Source: Saccharophagus degradans 2-40
Lineage (GTDB): Bacteria; Pseudomonadota; Gammaproteobacteria; Pseudomonadales; Cellvibrionaceae
Reading direction: 5' to 3'
DNA length: 64,000 bases
Assembly (NCBI RefSeq): GCF_000013665.1
Contig: NC_007912.1
Location: 3,527,501 to 3,591,500, forward strand
Shown: positions 1 through 6,795 of the stretch, in pieces
How positions within the stretch are numbered: position 1 is the first letter of the stretch
Layout: each line of letters starts with the position of its first letter
Position numbers and translations under genes: made by a program
Notes under the pieces: model-generated
Told to the model about the DNA's origin: nothing
The model's database searches: none
What the model saw: only the letters and a program-made list of their open reading frames with translations

Positions 1-149
1 ATTTTTGGTTTAAACAGTCGGTTTATTACAATTACTACCGCAATAAACCTATCTTTGATAATGTCGTGGTGGAAGTTGCAGGCACTATACTAGCGGCAGT
101 ATAAACTTTATACGCACGCCTAAGTCACACGAATCACTATTCGTTCTCA

Positions 150-544
150 AGCATCTCAAAACGCCCCATGGGTAAGAGAGAAACTGGCTCGCTGCTAGGG
201 TACCAGCGCAGCCAATTTGCTATGAACCCCAATGACTCGAAGATCATATGAGTCGCTCCATTGCGATACGGTGTTTTGCGTTCATAGCGAATCTGCCCGC
301 TAGCCATCAACGCCAGACACTTCTCGGGAAGCGCAGGGCGGCTCACGTAGCAGCAAAGCCGCGCAAGTTTGTCCCGCTGAAGAGCTTTCGCAACTACGCC
401 AGCATGCTGGAAAAAACCGATGTAGCTGGCCACGCGGCGGTTGGTCATTGCCTGATCTCCTCGCCCAAGCAAGATTTGCAGGGCAAAGACCTTACGACGA
501 CGCTGAGCCTCAGTGGCGATGCGGCAGGCGACGTACAAGCTTGC
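150..544 (-). mobile_element. IS91-family transposase remnant (decayed)
   Basis: The minus-strand reading matches the C-terminal half of IS91/IS801-type (Y2, HUH) transposases as I know them: a KVFALQ stretch, then a cysteine-containing ARLCCYVSRPAL segment, then the hallmark KTPYRNGATH. At about position 218 the frame breaks. Shifting frame restores LAALVP, an in-frame stop, then a degenerate SLTHGAF, the usual order in the family. The catalytic HUH and tyrosine region is absent, so this is a dead 3' fragment. It abuts a helicase remnant on the opposite strand. The family call rests on recalled motifs; the exact edges are approximate. Confidence 0.7.
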
Positions 545-861
545 CATTACGTAAGTACTGTTTGTCGCTCGGACAACCATCAAGTCAGTAAACTTCGCGC
601 TGCACTGGGCGAGCAAGCCAAGGTCGACAAGTTCCAAGACCAAGAGGCCCCAATTGTGTTCTTGAGCATGTGTGCCAGCGACACCAGTGAATCACCCCGA
701 GGACTGAACTTCCTCTTCGATAAGCACCGCATTAACGTAGCTATATCGAGAGCACAATCACTGGCAGTAGTCGTCGGCAATCCTAATATCGACAAAACAC
801 CGGTGAGCCGGGTTGACCAGCTCAAGTAGGTAAATCTGTTTAATGCAGTCACGAAGAACTA
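545..861 (+). pseudogene. C-terminal remnant of a superfamily I (UPF1/AAA_12-like) helicase
   Basis: The plus-strand reading contains VDKFQDQEAPIVFLSMCAS followed by SPRGLNFL and INVAISRAQ, the motif V/VI region of UPF1-like superfamily I helicases often fused to RecB-like nucleases. The N-terminal helicase core with Walker A is missing. A TAG at 827-829 interrupts the frame, and the usual C-terminal VNLF sequence continues after it to a stop at about 861, so even the tail is broken. It starts where the IS91-like homology ends, which suggests the insertion replaced the upstream part. The helicase class is firm; the specific family is not. Confidence 0.65.
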
Positions 862-1064
862 ATACTTTCTTTGACAGCCCCAGAAGTCGACTGCCTCAAG
901 CAGTTGGCTTCTGGGGCCTCAATATCTTTCTCCCGATACATAACTCGCCCCTGTAGTTTCAAATACCTGGGGCCAATCCTTTCGGAACGCCACCGCTCTA
1001 AAGTCGCTTCACTTACGCCCCATCGATTCGCCAGCTGCCTCTGATCCATGTGTATTACCGTCAT
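849..1064 (-). CDS. small HTH (excisionase/AlpA/MerR-like) DNA-binding protein
   Basis: A 71-residue protein with a winged-helix HTH_17-type fold: DQRQLANRWGVSEATLERWR is a recognition helix pattern, followed by a short wing reading RVMYREKDIEA. Such proteins act as excisionases or as small regulators on integrative elements. A perfect AGGAG lies 5 bases before the ATG, so the start is well supported. It overlaps the tail of the helicase remnant on the opposite strand by a few bases. With the IS91 remnant beside it, it probably belongs to the residue of an integrated element. The target site is unknown, and no intact integrase is visible in the window. Confidence 0.65.
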   Translation of the reverse strand: MTVIHMDQRQLANRWGVSEATLERWRSERIGPRYLKLQGRVMYREKDIEAPEANCLRQSTSGAVKESISSS

Positions 1065-1240
1065 AAAAACTCCTGTGTTGGACTATTTGGTAACCACCAT
1101 GAACGCTCAAAACTACGGATCAAATCAAGCTAATTTGGGTTGGTTAGAGGCATAAATATCGATAGCTAATCGCAGGTATTTAATGGACTTGTTCGGTTGC
1201 GAGTTAGGGAACTGAACCCGCGTCCCGCCCCACCACCAAA

Positions 1241-1284
1241 CCAATAAAAAAGCCTCACCCGCAAGGGTGGGACTTTTTTATTGG
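1241..1284 (+). terminator. Rho-independent terminator-like hairpin
   Basis: Two 20-base arms, starting CCAATAAAAAAG and ending CTTTTTTATTGG, pair with only two mismatches around a GCAA tetraloop. The A-run and T-run on either side make it work in both directions. No intact gene ends just before it, so it may be left over from a lost RNA or protein gene. Confidence 0.7.
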
Positions 1285-1323
1285 CTGTGAGCCTGACTTT
1301 TGAGCTTCCACAGTCGGGGTTCA

Positions 1324-1392
1324 CAAAATTGTCAGGAACAATTTTGGGCGACCGTCAGGTCGCCCCGCAGGGGTGAGGGCCAAGGATGGCCC
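1324..1392. repeat. Tandem array of three or four perfect hairpins, two with GGA in the loop
   Basis: Three perfect stems follow each other with almost no spacing: a 9-bp stem at 1324-1346 with loop CAGGA, an 8-bp stem at 1346-1365 with loop GTCA, and a 6-bp stem at 1377-1392 with loop AGGA. A competing CCCC/GGGG stem sits at 1363-1373. GGA in a hairpin loop is the known CsrA/RsmA binding signature, but only two of the loops carry it. Function is unknown; see findings. Confidence 0.6.
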
Positions 1393-1626
1393 GAATCCAA
1401 TCCCCCCGCCGATTGCCGAGGAAAGTTAACAGGCAGATTAATGCGGCCGTCGTATTTACAATAACTTATCCCTTATTACCAATACTTCTAAACCGTAATG
1501 CCGCCGTATCGCCCCAATCCCCCCACAACGGCCCTTTATCTATCTGCCCTTAAAACCCAAACAACACTCACCCAGCCTAAAACACGGCTTTTTGGCGCCA
1601 AACAACTCCTTTATTGCTAATCTAAA

Positions 1627-1641
1627 TGTTAAGCGTTATCA
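1627..1641 (+). promoter_or_regulatory. Fur-box-like palindrome upstream of a siderophore receptor
   Basis: TGTTAAGCGTTATCA agrees with the 7-1-7 Fur consensus TGATAAT-N-ATTATCA at 11 of 14 defined positions. It lies 67 bases before the receptor ATG, a normal operator position. Iron-dependent repression is the expected consequence; the match is moderate. Confidence 0.5.
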
Positions 1642-1707
1642 TTCGCACACATTAAGAGCATTATTTCTAACTGCTCACTTTGGCCATTTTTGGAGTGTTT
1701 CCTTATT

Positions 1708-3768
1708 ATGATTTCCCGACTGTCCCCTTTGGTAGCTTTTATCTGCCTAACTACTACATCTGTTGCTTTTGCCGAGGAAGGCACCAGCTCTAAGCTGGAA
1801 GAAACCTTTATATATGGTGAGCAGGGAAAGACAGACACTGCAACAAAACTTGAGCTAAGTATTTTTGAAACCCCGCAAACCGTTACCGCGGTTTCTAGAG
1901 CGCAGCTGGACGAATTTGCGTTAACCAGCATTTCTGATGTGCTTAACTATGCACCAGGCATTACCGTAGAAGAAGTTGAAACTAATCGAACCTACTACAC
2001 TGCGCGCGGCTTCGATATTGTTAACTTTCAATACGATGGTGTGGGCATTCCTTTTATTAGCGGCTTGAATTTAGGCCAACAAGATACGGCTATTTATGAA
2101 AAAGTTGAGATTGTTAAAGGCTCTGCAGGCTTGATTACTGGCTTGGCGAACCCTTCTGCAACAATTAACTATGTACGCAAACGACCAACTGATGATTTGC
2201 AAGCATCTGCTGCACTTAGCCTTGGACAGTGGCAAAACAAGCGCGCCGAAGTGGATATAGCAACTGCACTTTCAGATTCAGTGCGAGCACGAGCAGTTGT
2301 GGCCTATGACAATGGTGAAACCCATTTAGATCGCAATAAAAACACAACTCAATTGGGCTACGGCATTTTTGAGTTCGACTTAAGCGATAACACCATGCTA
2401 ACGGCGGGATACAGTTACGACCGCAATGAATCTAAAGGTGTTTTATGGGGTGCGTTGCCCTTACTTTATACCGATGGCTCGCGTACAAATTATGACGTAT
2501 CTACCAGTAATGCGCCCGACTGGACGTTTGCCAACACTACGCAAAAACAAAGTTTTGCAGAGCTGGAACATCACATAAATCAAAATTGGACAGCGCATTT
2601 ACACCTTACGCATAACCAATCAACTTACGATTCAAACTTATTTTACGTATACGGTACACCCGAGCGCGAAACCGAAGTTGGACTATTTGGCTATGCCAGT
2701 GCCTATGAGCGCGATGAAGAGCAATTAAATGTAGATTTGTTTGTATCTGGCGATTTTAGCCTGTTTGAAAGAAACCACCAGCTAGTACTTGGTTACAGCG
2801 ATTCTGATACCAACCTTGCCGAAGCATCGCATTACAATAATACCGATGGCTTCCCGGTACTTGGCGCCGACTGGGCCAAAGGCAATACTCCAGCGATGGA
2901 TTTTCCTGATCACGACCCCGCCACAAGCTCCACCGATATAGACCTAAGCCAAAAAGCGTTTTATGTGGCTGCGCGTTTAAATGTACTTGATAACCTAGCG
3001 TTATTATTGGGTGCAAGAAATACAGAGCTTGAGCAAACAGGCGTAAGCTACGGCGGCGAATCGAATGCGAGTGCAAATAAAACTGTACCCTATTTCGGGG
3101 TTACCTATGCATTAATCGACAGTCTAATGTTGTACTCAAGTTACAGCGAAGTATTTAAGCAACAAACTTGGGTGAACAGCGAGCTGCAACCGCTTGGTGC
3201 TACCGTGGGGGCATCCTCTGAATTAGGGTTGAAAAAGTCGTTTAATGACGAGCGCTCAGTGCTAACACTTGCAGCATTTTCATCTGAACAAAGTGATTTT
3301 GGTGTATTTGTAGCTCGAAATGAAAGCGGCATTGCAATCTACCGAACTGCGGAGTTAAGCAGCTCTGGCTACGAGCTGGAATTTTCTGGTGAGGTTACTG
3401 ATGGCTTAAACATTGGCGCCGGCTTAACGGTATTGGATATTAAAGAAGACGACGAAGATGCGCGTCCGTTCATTCCCACACAGCTTTTAAAATTCTCGGC
3501 TTCATATGTATTGCCTAGTCTGCCTGACTTAAAAATTGGTAGCTCGGTTAAATGGCAGAATGAAACTACCACAAGCGATGGATCGTATACCCAAGATGCC
3601 TTTACCTTACTAGACATTGCTGCGCACTATCAAATTAACGCCCAGTTAAGTGTGTCGCTAAACCTAGAAAACCTAGGTAACGAGAAGTATTTAAACAGCC
3701 TGTATTGGAGCCAAGCGTATTTCGGCGAGCCGCGCAACATGAGTGCCACAGTACGCTGGAAGCTATAA
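1708..3768 (+). CDS. TonB-dependent siderophore receptor
   Basis: Outer-membrane receptor for a ferric siderophore, about 686 residues. A signal peptide ends near VAFA-EEG. The plug follows: ETPQTVTAVSRAQL, then SDVLNYAPGI, YYTARGFD, and VEIVKGSAGLITG with N-P-S-A-T-I-NYVRKRPT, which is typical of the FhuE/FpvA/FoxA group. The rest is a 22-strand-type barrel with alternating aromatic strands, ending near ATVRWKL. I choose the ATG at 1708 because GGAG lies about 12 bases upstream and the signal peptide starts there; a TTG at 1690 is also open. A Fur-like site precedes it and a PepSY membrane protein follows it, the usual ferric-siderophore pairing. The ligand cannot be read from sequence. Confidence 0.9.
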   Translation: MISRLSPLVAFICLTTTSVAFAEEGTSSKLEETFIYGEQGKTDTATKLELSIFETPQTVTAVSRAQLDEFALTSISDVLNYAPGITVEEVETNRTYYTARGFDIVNFQYDGVGIPFISGLNLGQQDTAIYEKVEIVKGSAGLITGLANPSATINYVRKRPTDDLQASAALSLGQWQNKRAEVDIATALSDSVRARAVVAYDNGETHLDRNKNTTQLGYGIFEFDLSDNTMLTAGYSYDRNESKGVLWGALPLLYTDGSRTNYDVSTSNAPDWTFANTTQKQSFAELEHHINQNWTAHLHLTHNQSTYDSNLFYVYGTPERETEVGLFGYASAYERDEEQLNVDLFVSGDFSLFERNHQLVLGYSDSDTNLAEASHYNNTDGFPVLGADWAKGNTPAMDFPDHDPATSSTDIDLSQKAFYVAARLNVLDNLALLLGARNTELEQTGVSYGGESNASANKTVPYFGVTYALIDSLMLYSSYSEVFKQQTWVNSELQPLGATVGASSELGLKKSFNDERSVLTLAAFSSEQSDFGVFVARNESGIAIYRTAELSSSGYELEFSGEVTDGLNIGAGLTVLDIKEDDEDARPFIPTQLLKFSASYVLPSLPDLKIGSSVKWQNETTTSDGSYTQDAFTLLDIAAHYQINAQLSVSLNLENLGNEKYLNSLYWSQAYFGEPRNMSATVRWKL

Positions 3769-3793
3769 TCTAACCAGTACTTTATACCTAAAA

Positions 3794-3816
3794 AAGCCCG
3801 CCTCTGTTGCGGGCTT
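3794..3816 (+). terminator. Hairpin between receptor and PepSY gene (terminator or attenuator)
   Basis: AAGCCCGC pairs perfectly with GCGGGCTT around a 7-base loop. It begins 25 bases after the receptor stop and ends 23 bases before the next ATG. The T-tract is weak (AATTCGTTT), so partial read-through into the PepSY gene is plausible. Confidence 0.6.
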
Positions 3817-3839
3817 AATTCGTTTAGTGTGAGAGAATA

Positions 3840-4955
3840 ATGCGAAAGACATTTTTTAAAGTTCACAGTTATTTGGCTCTAGTTGCCTTAATACCACTAT
3901 TTATAGTCTCAATAACGGGCAGTATTTTGGTGTTCAAGGTTGAGATTGACCAATGGCTTATGCCAAAAGTAGCCGCTCTACCTTATACACAGAGCGAAAA
4001 AGAAGTACCCGAACGACTTAATCACAACATTCTGCAGCAGCATATAGAAGGTGAGTTTCCAGATTATATTTTGGGCGCGTGGGAGCTATTTAACGATGGG
4101 CACGAAGCTGACCGCGTGTACCTCGTTAAAAAAGGCACCGACGACTGGTTTAAAATTTACTTTGACCCCTTTGCAAATAAAGTACTGAGCGAGCCGGTAA
4201 ACTTTAGTCACTATATAACCGATTTTCTACTGCAACTGCATTACACGTTTATGCTAAACGGCATAGGTGGCAAGCACGCCCAATGGGGTACGGTACTGGG
4301 TTTAATTGCGGCAGTAATATTAACCTTGCTGGGCATAACTGGCTTAGTTATTCACAGAAAGTTTTGGCTAAAATTATTCGACCTCCGTATTAAAGTATCT
4401 TTGCGTGTATTTTCTGGCGATTTTCATCGTTTAGTTGGTGCTTGGTCGTCTCCTATTATTTTTATTCTAGGCGTTACCGGTATTTACTTTAATGCCGTGG
4501 CTATTTATCACGAATTATTTGAACACCCCAGCGAAGAGCATTTTGAACCGACAGAAAACCTCTACGATAGCAGCATCGATTTTCAACAGTTACTAAACGA
4601 TAGCCGAGTACAACTTGATACTTTTACCCCAACTTATTTACTCTACCCGTACGAACCAGAGGTAAATATAACTGTATTTGGTCACCAACAGCGCGCCAAC
4701 CCTTTTGCGAGCAACTACTCCTCTACCGTCACCTACGACCGTACAAATGGAGAATTACTTAACGCCTTTGATGGTCGCGATGCCAGCGCAGTAGTTAAAA
4801 CAACCGACAGCTTTCGCGAACTTCACTTTGGGTCTTTCGGAGGCTTAGGCAGCAAGATTATATGGTGTGTGGTGGGATTATCGCCCGTTTTACTGGGAGT
4901 AACAGGCTTGTATATTTGGATATTTAGAAACAGGAAAAAGAAGAAAAAAGGATGA
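3840..4955 (+). CDS. PepSY-associated transmembrane protein (iron-uptake type)
   Basis: A 371-residue inner-membrane protein of the PepSY_TM family. The N-terminus carries the conserved FFKVHSYLALVALIPLFIVSI pattern: a helix with HxxLA, then a periplasmic PepSY-like region (about 35-140), a second helix near 150-172, a DFHRLVGAW motif before a third helix (about 197-222), and a last helix at 340-362 followed by a poly-lysine tail. Conserved histidines in the helices suggest a haem- or metal-linked reductase; family members next to ferric-siderophore receptors are thought to help release iron in the periplasm. It starts 71 bases after the receptor and is probably co-regulated with it. The biochemical role is inferred from context. 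Confidence 0.85.
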   Translation: MRKTFFKVHSYLALVALIPLFIVSITGSILVFKVEIDQWLMPKVAALPYTQSEKEVPERLNHNILQQHIEGEFPDYILGAWELFNDGHEADRVYLVKKGTDDWFKIYFDPFANKVLSEPVNFSHYITDFLLQLHYTFMLNGIGGKHAQWGTVLGLIAAVILTLLGITGLVIHRKFWLKLFDLRIKVSLRVFSGDFHRLVGAWSSPIIFILGVTGIYFNAVAIYHELFEHPSEEHFEPTENLYDSSIDFQQLLNDSRVQLDTFTPTYLLYPYEPEVNITVFGHQQRANPFASNYSSTVTYDRTNGELLNAFDGRDASAVVKTTDSFRELHFGSFGGLGSKIIWCVVGLSPVLLGVTGLYIWIFRNRKKKKKG

Positions 4956-5562
4956 GCGCACCAAGAAAAACAATCTTCGGGCAGTATCGTAGATTCACAA
5001 CTTAAACAATAATCGCACAGTGTGAGAGCCTATATCTTTGCCAGACTAGGCATGGCCTTTAATATTGATTAGCTACAGGTAATAGGCTGAGCTGTACTCA
5101 GACACTTAACGCACCCCTTGGATAGTTTGCACTTGCTTTCGCTATAACAGGGTTATTAATTATATTTTTAATTAAGGAAGGATTTTTGATATGAGCGCAA
5201 TTAATTTTTTCAGCTCTTAATATTGTTTATATTTTTCGTATTATGCTTGGGCCCAGAATTTCATGTGCTAGTGTCTAAACGTTCCCACGGTGGAAAAAAT
5301 AGGCTGGTTTATCGCGGTATTTATATTTTGGGTGTTGGCCTAGGTAGTGTTTCTTATAATCACGCAAAAGCGTGCGGACGAAATTAAGCGGCAAAGAGGT
5401 ACAAACACTTAGCATTATTCTGCTAAGCTCTGCTGCGTATGCTGTGTAGCCTTACTTCACACTTATACTCTGCGAAAAGCCGCAGTTGAATCTGGCAATA
5501 ATGATACTAAGTCGCGATTAGGCAGAGCTGCGAGATACTGGCGTTACAATACCCGATAAACA
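4956..5562. other. Intergenic region holding one decayed small gene
   Basis: About 600 bases. The only recognisable content is the broken small membrane-protein gene at 5191-5412. The stretch 4956-5190 and the stretch 5413-5562 show no gene, RNA or clear repeat to me. Confidence 0.5.
5191..5412 (+). pseudogene. Decayed small two-helix membrane protein (PLDc_N-like shape)
   Basis: A good ribosome site (AAGGAAGGA, 8 bases before ATG) leads into a frame that stops after 9 codons. One extra T in the T6 run near 5205 opens a frame reading FQLLILFIFFVLCLG, then VLVSKRSHGGK. Losing one A from the A6 run near 5296 continues it as IGWFIAVFIFWVLA, then a TAG at 5341-5343 where TGG (Trp) is expected, then VVFLIITQKRADEIKRQRG and a natural stop at 5410-5412. 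Repaired, it is a protein of about 70 residues: helix, basic loop, helix, charged tail. Two slips in homopolymers plus a nonsense codon point to a pseudogene. The resemblance to PLDc_N proteins is only in shape. Confidence 0.5.
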
Positions 5563-6591
5563 CTACTCACTCGCGGCAGCTCTTTGCACATCTAACCAGT
5601 ATTCAGGTTCGATAAGTTTTATAGAGTCCGGCAGGGTTGGATTGTGAATTATTATTATGTCGCGCTCAGATAATTTCGCGCTCTGAATATACTCGCCATA
5701 CTCCTGCTCAAATAACGCGTGCAACTCGCCAGAGCCTTGCATTATTTCTAGCCCATCTCGAATACGCTTTGCAATAAGCGGTTCGTGCTTACTTACAAAA
5801 ATATACGAGGGCATATTTATGTACACTGCCACACCAGGCACTATGCTTATGCCCTGCTCACCAAGCGAGTGGTGCTCTGCCTCTTTATAAGCTTCATTTA
5901 CCCCTAGCAACATATAATCAAAACGGCCGTGAGCAAGCATGCTATAGAGCGTGTCACGTTCGGTACCGTAAACTATAGTGTAACCCTGCCGCTTCATTAC
6001 ATCTGCTGTTAGCCAATTTACGGCCATACCAACAGATTTTGTTTTTAACTGTTCCGCCGTACGAATATTTTGAAACTCTTGCAGGTCGGCATTTCGCACC
6101 AGCATTAGCCGATAGTTAAGTAAGCCGCGTCGAATTGGAATGCGAATAGGTATAGCGTCCATTTCACGCTGTTTAGTTGGCAGGCCAACAACGGTATTAA
6201 TATCACTCTCGCGCAACATTAGCTTGTTGAAGGCGCGCAAACTGTTCATGCTATAAGTGGGTGTTTGAATGATGTAGGGGCCATATTGTTCGATGGTTGC
6301 ATCGAGCGCAGCTTTGATAATTCGTATTTTATAGGCGTGGCGTAAATCGTTATCGGATTCCGGAGGCATGGTTTTGATCACCATAGGGCCAATTCCGCCG
6401 GATATACTTGGCTGGGCGTGAACCAGATTGAAGGTTAGAACAATTAACAATAAACATGCCTTTACACCACAAAGAAGTAGCAACTTGCAATAGTTGATGC
6501 GGCAATAGGCACTGAGCGCTCTACAGAATGACTTAGGCATTAGACTACACAGCCGTTTTAGAGTGTGTTTATCCCCAAGTAGGCATGACAT
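5563..6591 (-). CDS. Periplasmic solute-binding-protein-like (SBP_bac_3-type) protein
   Basis: About 342 residues with a late hydrophobic segment (CGVKACLLLIVLTFNLVHA) that looks like a signal peptide ending before QPS. The mature part has the order of type-2 periplasmic binding proteins: IIKAALDATIEQYG, a middle section with RLMLVRNADL and SVGMAVNWLTADVM, then DYMLLGVNEAYKEA. Many gammaproteobacterial homologues stand alone, without ABC permeases, and act as sensors or orphan binders; no transporter lies here. The start is uncertain: ATG at 6591 gives a long N-region, ATG at 6540 a more usual signal peptide; neither has a clear ribosome site. The ligand is unknown. Confidence 0.7.
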   Translation of the reverse strand: MSCLLGDKHTLKRLCSLMPKSFCRALSAYCRINYCKLLLLCGVKACLLLIVLTFNLVHAQPSISGGIGPMVIKTMPPESDNDLRHAYKIRIIKAALDATIEQYGPYIIQTPTYSMNSLRAFNKLMLRESDINTVVGLPTKQREMDAIPIRIPIRRGLLNYRLMLVRNADLQEFQNIRTAEQLKTKSVGMAVNWLTADVMKRQGYTIVYGTERDTLYSMLAHGRFDYMLLGVNEAYKEAEHHSLGEQGISIVPGVAVYINMPSYIFVSKHEPLIAKRIRDGLEIMQGSGELHALFEQEYGEYIQSAKLSERDIIIIHNPTLPDSIKLIEPEYWLDVQRAAASE

Positions 6592-6739
6592 TACCAATAG
6601 GCAACTCTTTAAAAGAGGGATTGTTCTTTAAGTTTAGACGGGATTAGATATTAAACAACTTAGCCCTTCTTAATTGCGAAGTAGCTTTATATTAATGCCC
6701 TACCCCATGACTCTATAGGTTGGCAGGCCGTACATAAAA

Positions 6740-6765
6740 AAATAGCGCTCCGAGGAGCGCTATTT
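6740..6765 (-). terminator. Terminator of the duplicated-domain lipoprotein gene
   Basis: AAATAGCGCTC and its exact complement form an 11-bp stem with a CGAG loop. On the minus strand it is followed by a run of T. It sits 31 bases past the stop of the lipoprotein gene. Confidence 0.75.
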
Positions 6766-6795
6766 AATTTGATTTTAGAAAAATAAATCTAAAAC

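Larger units (their letters stand above)
1065..1707. other. Intergenic region with terminator, hairpin array and Fur-like site
   Basis: About 640 bases without a convincing gene. It holds a strong inverted repeat (1241-1284), a run of close-packed hairpins (1324-1392) and a Fur-box-like palindrome (1627-1641). Between 1393 and 1620 I see nothing recognisable; the C-runs there have no obvious structure. Confidence 0.6.

Noticed and set aside
1205-1238. Sequence ending CCCCACCACCA before a terminator, like the 3' end of a tRNA or tmRNA
   Set aside because: No T-stem and loop can be folded around it in either strand (no TTC-containing loop with matching arms), and no 5' half is found. It may be a degraded att site, but the sequence does not support a call.
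5413-5562. Possible further gene fragment after the broken membrane-protein gene
   Set aside because: A frame of about 48 codons is open but has no start, no ribosome site and no recognisable motif.
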